The translations under genes and the position numbers were made by a program. 64,000 bases of DNA from DATFQI01 sp963816955. Lineage in GTDB: Bacteria > Actinomycetota > Thermoleophilia > Solirubrobacterales > Solirubrobacteraceae. The DNA lies in contig CAWFME010000004.1 in assembly GCA_963816955.1 (NCBI GenBank), positions 124,001 to 188,000 on the forward strand, read 5' to 3'. The notes beneath the pieces were generated by a model, which saw only the letters and a list, made by a program, of their open reading frames with translations, made no database searches and was not told the origin of the DNA. Below are positions 56,841 through 64,000 of this stretch, one piece after another. Within the stretch, counting starts at the first letter, position 1, and every line of letters starts with the position of its first letter.

Positions 56841-57284
56841 ATGGACCGTCCGACGGCCATCGCCCTCACGCTCGCCGTCGGCGCGGGCTTCGCCATGCAG
56901 GCGCCGATCAACTCGGCGCTCGGGCGCGACATCGGGCCGATCCCGGCGGCCACGGTCTCCTTCGCCGCCGGCACGATCGCGCTGTTCGTCGTCGCCGTCG
57001 CCTTCGGCGGCGGCTTCGGCCGGCTCGGCGCCCATCCGGTCTGGTGGCACTACGTCGCCGGAGGCCTGATCGGCGCTGCGGTCGTCGGCGTCACCACCGT
57101 CGCCGTCCGCACCCTCGGCACCCGCGCGATGATCGCCTGCCTGCTCGCGGGCCAGCTCGCGATGGCCGCGATCATCGACCAGTTCGGCCTCCTAGGCGTC
57201 AGCCAGCAGCCACTCACCCTCGCCCGCTCGATCGGCCTCGTCCTGCTCACCGCCGGCGTCGCGCTCGTCATCGGCGGCGCCTAG
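56841..57284 (+). CDS. DMT-superfamily (DUF606/YdcZ-like) membrane protein
   Basis: 147 aa from ATG 56841, preceded by GTGGAGG; a GTG nine bases earlier is possible. Four to five membrane helices: TAIALTLAVGAGFAMQAPIN, TVSFAAGTIALFVVAVAFGG, WHYVAGGLIGAAVVGVTTVA and MIACLLAGQLAMAAIIDQFG then ARSIGLVLLTAGVALVIGGA. The pattern is half of an EamA-type drug/metabolite transporter, the YdcZ group, which probably works as a dimer. The substrate is unknown. Confidence 0.9.
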   Translation: MDRPTAIALTLAVGAGFAMQAPINSALGRDIGPIPAATVSFAAGTIALFVVAVAFGGGFGRLGAHPVWWHYVAGGLIGAAVVGVTTVAVRTLGTRAMIACLLAGQLAMAAIIDQFGLLGVSQQPLTLARSIGLVLLTAGVALVIGGA

Positions 57285-57301
57285 GGCGAGCCTCCTGGCC
57301 G

Positions 57302-58189
57302 CTACGCCGTGAGCTGGGCGCAGAGATCGTCGATGAGCGCGTCGTTGTCGCGGATGAGGCGCTGGGCCTCCTCGCGCAGGCGCTCGAGGTTGTCCGGGCT
57401 CGCGTCGTCGAGGTCGTCGCTGGCCTGCTCGAGCTGCGTCTGGAGGCGGATGTAGCCGCTGGAGAGCAGGGCGCGGAGCTGCATGTCGATCGCGTCCTGG
57501 CCGCCGTCGAAGACGACGTCGATCACCGGGCGGGCCCATTCGAGCTGGCCCCAGCCCTTGACCTTCTCGAACGGGAGCGGGCGGGTGTGCTCGCCCGTGC
57601 CGAGCGAGAGCAGCAGGTCGAGCCTCCCGCCCAGCTCCGCGTAGGCGACCAAGGACGGGTTGATGGCGAACACGCCGCCGTCGATCAGCGTCGCATCGCC
57701 GACGCGGACGGGCTCGAAGTAGGTCGGGGCGGCCGAGGTGGCGTGGGCCGCCTGGACCATCGTGGCGCCGGAGTGCTCGCCCTCGGAGCGCAGGAGGTGG
57801 ATCGCGCGGGCCTCGGTGTCGTAGGCGGTCAGGACGAGCGGGACCGTCGCGGCGCTCATCGGGGTGTCGCCGAGGTAGCGCTCGAGCGCCCGCACGAGGC
57901 CGGTGTCCGAGTAGCGCTCGTCGATGAAGCCGCCGAGCGAGGTGATCTGCTTGAGCAGCGAGCGGTCGAAGATCCTCGGCCCCTCCTCGACGTAGAGCGA
58001 GGCGACCTCCGCCGCCGGCAGCGGGTCCGGCTTGCCGAGCGCGCAGGCGAGGATCCCGCCCGTCGAGGTGCCGGCGATCATGTCGACGAGCTCAGCGACC
58101 CGGCGCGACGTCCGCTGCTCGATCTCGGCGAGCACGAGCGCCGGGATCAGCCCGCGGATCCCGCCCCCGTCGATGGCGAGCACCTTCAT
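57302..58189 (-). CDS. Patatin-like phospholipase/acyl hydrolase
   Basis: 295 aa. Patatin motifs: LAIDGGGIRGLIPALVLAEI (oxyanion loop), AGTSTGGILACALGK (nucleophile Ser) and LIDGGVFAINPSLVAYAELG (catalytic Asp in DGG). There is no signal peptide, so it acts inside the cell on membrane lipids or other acyl esters, as in the CBASS-unrelated housekeeping patatins. The C-terminal helix region EEAQRLIRDNDALIDDLCAQ is typical. It follows metF by 23 nt on the same strand and may be read from the met promoter. Confidence 0.92.
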   Translation of the reverse strand: MKVLAIDGGGIRGLIPALVLAEIEQRTSRRVAELVDMIAGTSTGGILACALGKPDPLPAAEVASLYVEEGPRIFDRSLLKQITSLGGFIDERYSDTGLVRALERYLGDTPMSAATVPLVLTAYDTEARAIHLLRSEGEHSGATMVQAAHATSAAPTYFEPVRVGDATLIDGGVFAINPSLVAYAELGGRLDLLLSLGTGEHTRPLPFEKVKGWGQLEWARPVIDVVFDGGQDAIDMQLRALLSSGYIRLQTQLEQASDDLDDASPDNLERLREEAQRLIRDNDALIDDLCAQLTA

Positions 58190-58212
58190 GGCGGCGCATC
58201 CTACGCGCGGCG

Positions 58213-59076
58213 CTAGGCGGTCGCGGCGCAGGGCTCGAAGCCGAGGTTCTCGCAGACCTCGAGCGTCGCCGCGGCGCGGTTCATCGTGTAGAAGTGCAGC
58301 CCCGGCGCGCCGGCGTCCAGGAGGTCGCGGCAGAGCTGCGTGGCGTGCTCGACCCCGATCCGGCGGACCTCCTCCGGGCGCTCGGCGACAGCGTGCAGCC
58401 GCTCGGCCAGCGACAGCGGCACCTCGGTGCCCGACATCGCGGCCATCCGCTCGAGCTGGCGGACGTTGGTGATCGGCATGACTCCGGGCACGACCGGGGT
58501 GTCGACCGCGACCGCGTCCACGAAGGCGCTCCAGTCCGACGCGCGGTGCAGGAACTGCGTGAGGCCGAAGTCGGCGACCCGCAGCTTCTCGGTCTGCCGG
58601 CGGAGGTCGGTGGCGCGCGACGGCGCCGCGGGGTGTCCCTCGGGATGCACGGCCACGCCGACCGACGGGAAGCCGGCCTCGCGCGCCAGCGTGACGAGCT
58701 CGATCGCGTAGCGCAGGTCGCCCTCGGGGAGCGCCCCGGTCGCCGACAGCGGCGGGTCGCCGTGCAGCGCCAGCAGGTCGCGCACGCCCGCGGCCAGGTA
58801 GCGCTCCAGCAGCGTCACGAGCTCCGCGCGCCCGTGCGCCGCGCACGTGAGGTGCGCGAGCGGCAGCAGCTCCGTGCCCGCCAGCCGCGCGACCAGCTCG
58901 TGCGTGCGCTCGCGCGTCGAGCCGCCCGCGCCGTAGGTGATGGCGACGAACGCCGGCCGCAGCCCGGCCAGCCCGGCGAGCGCCTCCTCCAGCGCCGCGG
59001 CGGACTCGGCCGAGCGCGGCGGCCACAGCTCGAACGAGACGAACCGGCCCTGCCGCACCCGCTCCGCGACCGTCAC
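58213..59076 (-). CDS. metF: Methylenetetrahydrofolate reductase
   Basis: 287 aa. MTHFR TIM-barrel pattern: FVSFELWPPRSAESAAALEE, FVAITYGAGGSTRERTHELV, LAHLTCAAHGRAELVTLLER, LLALHGDPPLSATGALPEG and VGVAVHPEGHPAAPSRATDL. It reduces 5,10-methylene-THF to 5-methyl-THF with FADH2. It starts 7 nt after metH on the same strand, so both enzymes of the methyl cycle are made together. Confidence 0.95.
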   Translation of the reverse strand: MTVAERVRQGRFVSFELWPPRSAESAAALEEALAGLAGLRPAFVAITYGAGGSTRERTHELVARLAGTELLPLAHLTCAAHGRAELVTLLERYLAAGVRDLLALHGDPPLSATGALPEGDLRYAIELVTLAREAGFPSVGVAVHPEGHPAAPSRATDLRRQTEKLRVADFGLTQFLHRASDWSAFVDAVAVDTPVVPGVMPITNVRQLERMAAMSGTEVPLSLAERLHAVAERPEEVRRIGVEHATQLCRDLLDAGAPGLHFYTMNRAAATLEVCENLGFEPCAATA

Positions 59077-59083
59077 GGCGGCG

Positions 59084-62000
59084 CTACGCGGTCGAGCTGG
59101 CGGCTTCGAGCTCGTCGCCGAGCTCGCCGAAGCGGGACGGATCGCGCGGCGAGCCCTTGATGACGTCGTCGGGCGAGCCGTCCTCGAGCAGCCGCCCGTT
59201 GCGCATCCCGAAGTAGGTCGCCTGCGGGTGGTGGGCGATGATCGCCAGCGTCGACTGCTCGGGCTCGACGGCGTGGCCGCCCGACAGACGCAGGCCGATC
59301 CGCTCCGTCGCGTCCAGCAGCCGGAAGACCTTCTCGTGCTCGGCCTGCTCGGGGACCGCGGGGTAGCCCCACGAGTAGCGGCGGCCCTGCGCGTCGCCGA
59401 TCCCGAGGTCGCGACGCACCTGCCAGTGCAGCCACTCCGAGAGGCCCTCGGCGGTCTGCACGCCGAGCCCGTGCGTGAACAGCTGCTCGGCGAACTCGCC
59501 GTCGGCCTCGAGCTTGGCCATCACCTCGGTGACCTCGTCGCCGGCGGTCACGGCGGTGAGCGCGACCACATCCAGCTCACCGGCGTCCTTCGGGCGGTAG
59601 AAGTCGGCCAGCGAGAGCCGGTCGCCCTTGGGCTGGCGCGGCGCGTACAGGCGCTCGAGCTCCGTCTCGCGGTCCTCCGGGTCGAGCACGACGATCTCGT
59701 TGCCCTCGGAGTAGCAGGGGAAGTAGCCCAGCAGGGCGCGCGGGTGCAGGTAGTCGGCCTCGGCCCACATCCGCTCCAGGCGCGGCCGGAAGTCGTCCGC
59801 GAGCAGCTTCTTCCACTCCTCGCCCTTCACGCCGCGCCCGCCCCAGTGGAGCTTGAAGAGCACGTGCGTGTCCAGGTGCGAGTAGAGCTCGTCGCGGTCG
59901 ACCTCGATCTCGCGCACGCCCCAGAAGGGCGGCTCGGGGACCGGGTTGTCGGTCGCCGCGGCCGAGCGCACGGAGTCGTCGGAGGTGTCGAGCTCCTCGG
60001 GCTCCTCGCCGTCGGTGCGGAACTTGGCGGCGTCCTCGCGGACCTTCTGCACCAGCTCCTCATGCTGCTCGGGCTCGACGATCCGGTCCATCACGGCGAG
60101 GCCCTCGAAGGCGTCCTTGCAGTAGAAGACGCCGGGCTCGTAGATCTCCTCGGAGTCCTTGCCGCCGGGGTAGAGCGCGCGCCAGCCGAACTTGCGGTTG
60201 ATCGCCGCGCCGCCGATCAGCAGCGGGTAATCCAGCTTCTGCTGGTGCAGCTCCTGGACCGCGAGCGGCATCTGCTTGGAGGTCGAGACGAGCAGCGCGG
60301 AGAGGCCGATCGCGGTCGCGTCGTGCTCCTTGGCGGCGTCCAGGATCGTGCCGATCGGGACCTGCTTGCCGAGGTCGACGACCTTGTAGCCGTTGTTGGT
60401 GAGGATCGTGTTGACGAGCGACTTGCCGATGTCGTGCACGTCGCCGAAGACGGTCGCGAGCACCACGGTGCCCTTCGTGTAGCCCTCGACCTTGTCGAGG
60501 TACTGCTCGAGCTGGGCGACGGCGCGCTTCATGACCTCGGCGCTCTGGAGCACGAACGGCAGGATCAGCTCGCCCGCCCCGAACTTGTCGCCGACCTCCT
60601 TCATGGCCGGCAGGAGCACCTCGTTGAGCGTCGGGACGGCGCCGATCTTCTCGACGGACTTGTCGATCTGGTCCTCGACGCCCTCGCGCTTGCGGCGCAG
60701 GATGTGGAAGTGCAGCGCCTCCTCGGGCTCCATGCCCGCGGTCGGGTCGGCGGACTCGGCCGCTTCCTGCGGGCCGAGCGACTCGAAGTGGTTGATGAAG
60801 CGCTCGAGCGCGTCCTCGCGGCGGTTGAAGACGAGGTCGTCGGCCAGCGCCCGCTCCTCCTCGCCGATCTCGCCGTAGGGCGTGATGTGGTTCGGGTTGA
60901 CCATCGCGAGGTCCAGGCCGGCCTCGACGCAGTGGTGCAGGAAGACGGAGTTCAGGACCGAGCGCGCCTTCAGGCCGATGCCGAAGGACACGTTGGAGAC
61001 GCCGAGCGAGGTCTTGACGCCCGGCAGCGCCTCCTTGATCAGCTTGATGCCCTCGATCGTCTCGACCGCGGACGGCTTCCACTCGTCGTCGCCGGTGGTC
61101 AGCGTGAACGTCAGGTCGTCGAAGATCAGCAGCTCGGGGTCCATCCCGTGCTCCTCGCAGACGAGCTCGTGCAGGCGCTTGGCGACCTCGAGCTTGCGCT
61201 CGCGCGTCTTGGCCATGCCCTCCTCGTCGATCGTCAGCGCGATCAGCGCGGCGCCGTGCTCCATCGCGATCGGGACGACCTTGTCGAGCTTGTCGCGGCC
61301 GGCCTCGAGGTTGACCGAGTTGACGATCGCGCGGCCGGGGATCTGGTCGAGCGCGGTGGCGACGACCTCGGGCTCGGTCGAGTCGACCTGGATCGGCGCG
61401 GGCTGCGTGAGCGAGACCTTCTTGGCGACGAGGCGCATCTGCTCGTCCTCGTCCTGGCGCTCCGTGAGCGCCACGCAGAGGTCCAGCACGTGGGCGCCGC
61501 CCTCGACCTGGTCCTCGGCGACCTGGACGAGCGAGTCGTAGTCGTCGGCCAGCAGCAGCTCCTTGGCGCGGCGCGAGCCCTGCGAGTTCACGCGCTCGCC
61601 GACGATCGTCGGCGCGGGCTCCTGCACGAGCGGCTCCGCGGCGATCATCGAGGAGACGTGCGGCGGGCGCGGGGCCGGCCGGGGGGCGATCTCGTGCGAG
61701 GCGCAGCGCTCGTGGATCGCGCGGATGTGGTCCGGCGTGGTGCCGCAGCAGCCGCCGACGATCGAGACGCCGTAGCGCTCGACGAACTCGCCGAGCACCT
61801 CGGCCAGCGGCTCGGGCTCCTCGGGGAAGATGGTCTCGCCGTCGGGCCCCTGGTGCGGGATGCCGGCGTTGGGGATGCAGTGGACCGGGAAGGGGGAGAA
61901 CTCGCCGAGGAAGCGGATCGCGTCGCGCATGTCCTCGGGGCCGGTCGAGCAGTTGAGGCCGATCACGTCGACCTTGAGCGCCTCGAGCGTCGCCAGCACG

Positions 62001-62617
62001 GAGGAGATGTCCGTGCCGAGCAGCATCTTGCCACCGTTGGGCAGCAGGGACACCGAGGCCTGGATCGGGGTGGTCCGTCCCACGGTCTGGAACGCCTCGC
62101 GGACGCCGAAGATCGCGGCCTTGACCTCCAGGATGTCCTGCGCGGTCTCGATGATCACGAGGTCGACGCCGCCCTCGAGCAGGCCCTGGGCCTGCTCGGC
62201 GAAGACACCGACGAGCTCGCGGAAGCGGATCTGGCCGAGGCTCGGGTCCTCGGAGGCGGGCAGGAAGCCCGTCGGGCCGATCGAGCCCGCCACGAAGCGG
62301 TCCTCGCCGACGGCCTTGCGAGCGATCTCGGCCGCCTTGACGTTGATCTCGTGCGTGTGCTCGCCCAGGCCCCACTCGTCGAGCTTGATCCTCGAGGCCT
62401 GGAAGGTGTCGGTCTCCACGACCTCGGCGCCGGCCTCGACCATCGACTCGTGGACGCCCTGGATGACGTCGGGGCGGTTGAGCACGAGCGCCTCGTGGCA
62501 GCGGCCGGGGAGGCGGTAGTCGCGCTCGAGATCGAGGTCGAACTGCTCGAGGGTCGCGCCCATGCCCCCGTCGAAGACGATCACGCGGTCACGGGTGGCG
62601 GCGAGGAAGTCACGCAT
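59084..62617 (-). CDS. metH: Cobalamin-dependent methionine synthase
   Basis: 1177 aa with all four domains: homocysteine binding (VIVFDGGMGATLEQFDLDLE, zinc Cys in VIGLNCSTGPED and GGCCGTTPDH), methyl-THF binding (TIVGERVNSQGSRRAKELLL), cobalamin binding (FGDVHDIGKSLVNTILTNNG with His728 as lower ligand) and the SAM reactivation domain (YPAVPEQAEHEKVFRLLDAT and so on). The ATG at 62617 is chosen because homologous sequence begins at MRDFLAATRDRVIVF; the frame stays open upstream but is not conserved. It uses 5-methyl-THF from MetF to methylate homocysteine. Fully intact. Confidence 0.97.
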   Translation of the reverse strand: MRDFLAATRDRVIVFDGGMGATLEQFDLDLERDYRLPGRCHEALVLNRPDVIQGVHESMVEAGAEVVETDTFQASRIKLDEWGLGEHTHEINVKAAEIARKAVGEDRFVAGSIGPTGFLPASEDPSLGQIRFRELVGVFAEQAQGLLEGGVDLVIIETAQDILEVKAAIFGVREAFQTVGRTTPIQASVSLLPNGGKMLLGTDISSVLATLEALKVDVIGLNCSTGPEDMRDAIRFLGEFSPFPVHCIPNAGIPHQGPDGETIFPEEPEPLAEVLGEFVERYGVSIVGGCCGTTPDHIRAIHERCASHEIAPRPAPRPPHVSSMIAAEPLVQEPAPTIVGERVNSQGSRRAKELLLADDYDSLVQVAEDQVEGGAHVLDLCVALTERQDEDEQMRLVAKKVSLTQPAPIQVDSTEPEVVATALDQIPGRAIVNSVNLEAGRDKLDKVVPIAMEHGAALIALTIDEEGMAKTRERKLEVAKRLHELVCEEHGMDPELLIFDDLTFTLTTGDDEWKPSAVETIEGIKLIKEALPGVKTSLGVSNVSFGIGLKARSVLNSVFLHHCVEAGLDLAMVNPNHITPYGEIGEEERALADDLVFNRREDALERFINHFESLGPQEAAESADPTAGMEPEEALHFHILRRKREGVEDQIDKSVEKIGAVPTLNEVLLPAMKEVGDKFGAGELILPFVLQSAEVMKRAVAQLEQYLDKVEGYTKGTVVLATVFGDVHDIGKSLVNTILTNNGYKVVDLGKQVPIGTILDAAKEHDATAIGLSALLVSTSKQMPLAVQELHQQKLDYPLLIGGAAINRKFGWRALYPGGKDSEEIYEPGVFYCKDAFEGLAVMDRIVEPEQHEELVQKVREDAAKFRTDGEEPEELDTSDDSVRSAAATDNPVPEPPFWGVREIEVDRDELYSHLDTHVLFKLHWGGRGVKGEEWKKLLADDFRPRLERMWAEADYLHPRALLGYFPCYSEGNEIVVLDPEDRETELERLYAPRQPKGDRLSLADFYRPKDAGELDVVALTAVTAGDEVTEVMAKLEADGEFAEQLFTHGLGVQTAEGLSEWLHWQVRRDLGIGDAQGRRYSWGYPAVPEQAEHEKVFRLLDATERIGLRLSGGHAVEPEQSTLAIIAHHPQATYFGMRNGRLLEDGSPDDVIKGSPRDPSRFGELGDELEAASSTA

Positions 62618-62741
62618 CCCGACCAATCGTAGCGCAACCTTGACACACCTTTGGCAAGGTTGGCCGTGAAGCACCGTGGTCCGCGGCTCCGCACATCTTC
62701 TCGACCAAATTGGTAGGCAAAGTGTGGTATTGTGCGGGGCC
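62618..62741. promoter_or_regulatory. Shared upstream region of metH and the amidohydrolase gene
   Basis: About 124 nt between divergent starts. Visible: an inverted repeat CAACCTTG (62635-62642) and CAAGGTTG (62655-62662) with a 12-nt spacer, a candidate operator or leader hairpin for metH; a short palindrome ACCAAATTGGT near 62704-62714; and TATTGT at 62728-62733, which could be the -10 box of the plus-strand gene. No cobalamin or SAM riboswitch element can be made out, and the space is too short for the usual B12 aptamer. Confidence 0.5.
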
Positions 62742-63671
62742 GTGCCCCGATCAGACCTGCACCAACACCTCTGGCCGGAGGCGTTGTTGCGGGAGCTCGC
62801 GGGGCGCTCGGAGCCGCCCCGGCTGCGCCCCGACGGCCGTGCATGGCTGCTCGAGCTGCCGGGGGAGCCGCCTTGCCATGTCGACCTGGCCGATCATGAC
62901 CCGGTCGCGCGCGCCTTCGAGGCCGAGCGCGACGGCGTCGGCCTCGTGGGGATCGCGCTGTCGGTGCCGCTCGGGATCGAGCTGCTGCCGGTCGCCGAGG
63001 CACAGCCGCTGCTGGACGCCTTCCACGACGGCGTCGCCGAGCTCGGCGACCCGTTCCGCTTCTGGGCCGCGACCGCGCTGACCGCTCCGGGGGCGGGGGA
63101 GCTGGAGATCGACGGGCTGCTCGACCGCGGCGCGCTCGGCGCGACCGTGCCGGCGGCCGAGCTGGCCACCGAGGTCGGCCTCGTGCGGCTGTCGGGCCTG
63201 CTGGACCGGCTGCAGGCGCGTGACGTGCCGCTGTTCGTGCATCCCGGGCCGGCGCCGCCGGCCCACCGGGGCGCGCCGCCGTGGTGGCCCGCGATGACGG
63301 CCTACGTGGCCGACATGCACGCGGCGTGGCACGCCTGGGCGGCGTGGGGTCGCGCATCGCATCCGCGCCTGCGCGTGCTGTTCGCGATGCTCGCGGGCGG
63401 GGCGCCGCTGCACGCGGAGCGGCTCGCCGTGCGCGGCGGCCCGGCCCACGCCGTCCACGACGAGCTGACGTTCTTCGACGTCTCCTCCTACGGGCCGCGG
63501 ACCGTCGACGCGATGCTGCGCGTCGTCGGCGTCGACCGGCTCGTCTTCGGCTCCGACCGCCCGGTCGCCGAGCCGCCCGCCCTGGGCGCCCTGGGACCCT
63601 CCGTCGCGCACGCGCTGGCCGAGGCGAACCCCGAGCACCTGCTGCTGTCCCCCGATCCGGTGACCGTCTGA
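62742..63671 (+). CDS. Metal-dependent amidohydrolase-like protein
   Basis: 309 aa with a GTG start (VPRSDLHQHLWPEALLRELA). The HxH metal pair at the start and DVPLFVHPGPAPPAHRG in the middle fit an amidohydrolase TIM barrel. DELTFFDVSSYGPRTVDAML then VGVDRLVFGSDRPVAEPPAL gives the usual late Asp. It resembles the Amidohydro_2 branch, which often decarboxylates or hydrolyses aromatic acids. The stop (TGA) overlaps the ATG of the next gene by one base, so it is coupled to the cysteine-dioxygenase-like gene. Confidence 0.82.
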   Translation: MPRSDLHQHLWPEALLRELAGRSEPPRLRPDGRAWLLELPGEPPCHVDLADHDPVARAFEAERDGVGLVGIALSVPLGIELLPVAEAQPLLDAFHDGVAELGDPFRFWAATALTAPGAGELEIDGLLDRGALGATVPAAELATEVGLVRLSGLLDRLQARDVPLFVHPGPAPPAHRGAPPWWPAMTAYVADMHAAWHAWAAWGRASHPRLRVLFAMLAGGAPLHAERLAVRGGPAHAVHDELTFFDVSSYGPRTVDAMLRVVGVDRLVFGSDRPVAEPPALGALGPSVAHALAEANPEHLLLSPDPVTV

Positions 63672-64000
63672 TGCTGCTCCCCACGTATGACCGCGACCTC
63701 GACGCCGCCGCCCTCACCGAGCTCGTGGAGGGCATGGCGGGGCAGGCCGACCTCTGGCGCGATCTCGTCTGCCACCGGCCCGACGCGCGCACGTACGCGC
63801 AGCTGCACCGCGACGACCACGTGGGCGTGTGGCTGATCTGCTGGATGAACGACCACGACACCGGCTTCCACGACCACGACCTCTCCGCCGGCGCGCTGTC
63901 GGTCGCACGCGGGAGCATCCGCGAGGAGCGGCTCGTGCTCGGCGGCCCGCCGTCCTCGCGCACCCTCGCGGCCGGTCAGTCGCTGACCTTCGGCGCCTCC
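63671..64000 (+). CDS. Cysteine-dioxygenase-like cupin protein, N-terminal part
   Basis: The first 110 codons: MLLPTYDRDLDAAALTELVE, LWRDLVCHRPDARTYAQLHR, VGVWLICWMNDHDTGFHDHD with the HxH cupin metal pair and LSAGALSVARGSIREERLVL. The pattern matches cysteine dioxygenase type I, which oxidises thiols to sulfinic acids with Fe(II). The gene runs off the window end, so the rest of the cupin and the final His are not seen. It is coupled to the amidohydrolase gene upstream. Confidence 0.85.
   Translation, partial: MLLPTYDRDLDAAALTELVEGMAGQADLWRDLVCHRPDARTYAQLHRDDHVGVWLICWMNDHDTGFHDHDLSAGALSVARGSIREERLVLGGPPSSRTLAAGQSLTFGAS

Noticed and set aside
57302..58189. Patatin as a CBASS or other defence effector
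   Set aside because: No nucleotide-cyclase, sensor or other defence gene is nearby; it follows metF and looks like a housekeeping acyl hydrolase.
58937..62632. Long open frame opposite metH and metF (about 1230 codons)
   Set aside because: Pure shadow of metH; the composition is an antisense Val/Leu/Asp mix and there is no domain.
62618..62741. Cobalamin riboswitch before metH
   Set aside because: The space is too short and no B12-box-like core or pseudoknot arms can be found; only a simple inverted repeat is present.

Overview
The window is strongly GC-rich DNA from a Gram-positive-type actinobacterial lineage. Third codon positions are almost all G or C, about half the genes start with GTG, and genes are packed with 1-17 nt overlaps. 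The gene mix suggests Thermoleophilia/Solirubrobacterales (Solirubrobacter- or Conexibacter-like). That mix includes HemQ, a TetR-nitrilase operon, LVIVD-repeat and DUF3618/holin-fold envelope proteins, a YCII-SigJ pair, BKACE and many acyl-CoA enzymes. The taxonomic call is inference; no rRNA or tRNA gene is present to settle it.

Layout. 0-4.7 kb: the N-terminal part of an acyl-CoA dehydrogenase, a secreted PKD-like protein, enoyl-CoA hydratase, an arginase-family enzyme, FKBP, an acetamidase-family protein and a VOC protein. 4.7-6.5 kb: an accessory pocket with about 600 bp of noncoding DNA carrying a 20-bp-arm hairpin, followed by two unrecognised proline-rich genes, one built from tandem PPx[YF]-containing repeats. 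6.5-10.3 kb: phosphoesterase, HNH nuclease, VOC proteins, a stand-alone ATP-dependent DNA ligase and an AraC-VOC pair. 10.4-15.1 kb: a five-gene plus-strand catabolic block (zinc-less alcohol dehydrogenase, amidohydrolase, intradiol ring-cleavage dioxygenase, FAH-type hydrolase, polysaccharide-deacetylase-fold enzyme). 15-23.8 kb: MetE-like methyltransferase, NYN RNase, spermidine-synthase-like membrane protein, DUF427, a HbpS/GlcG protein, two unknown membrane proteins, HAD phosphatase, exonuclease III and a GAF protein. 23.8-28.6 kb: acyl-CoA carboxyltransferase, BKACE, CaiB/BaiF CoA-transferase and thioesterase. 28.8-33.1 kb: M28 peptidase, P450, TrmH-type methyltransferase and DUF2804. 33.1-35.9 kb: nitrilase-TetR-envelope stress operon behind a predicted palindromic operator. 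35.9-41.2 kb: AI-2E-type permease, DegV, YCII-SigJ and MtnA, with several broken frames. 41.2-43.9 kb: ABC exporter and an Fe-S locus (Grx4, BolA, ErpA). 43.9-51.1 kb: envelope genes (GH-like lipoprotein, solute-binding/VWA protein, coiled-coil membrane protein, polytopic membrane protein with thioredoxin-fold lipoprotein, zinc CDF exporter). 51.1-57.3 kb: DHH phosphoesterase, HemQ, a glycosyltransferase-flippase-like fusion, LVIVD protein and DMT transporter. 57.3-64 kb: patatin, the metF-metH pair, an amidohydrolase and the start of a cysteine-dioxygenase-like gene.

Two window-wide patterns stand out. First, six places in five genes lose frame, and each is repaired by removing exactly one base; four lie within 3.9 kb (36.7-40.6 kb). 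This looks like +1 sequencing or assembly errors, or less likely recent decay. Second, five convergent gene pairs overlap by exactly 4 nt, four of them through a shared CTAG that is a TAG stop on both strands.

Working together, metF and metH remake methionine from methyl-folate and MtnA salvages the methylthio group. BolA, Grx4 and ErpA handle Fe-S traffic. The catabolic block and the BKACE block look like ring-cleavage and beta-keto-acid pathways. The most novel-looking pieces are the PPx[YF] repeat protein with its hairpin-bearing upstream region, the ring-cleavage block of unknown substrate, and the 43.9-50.2 kb envelope locus.
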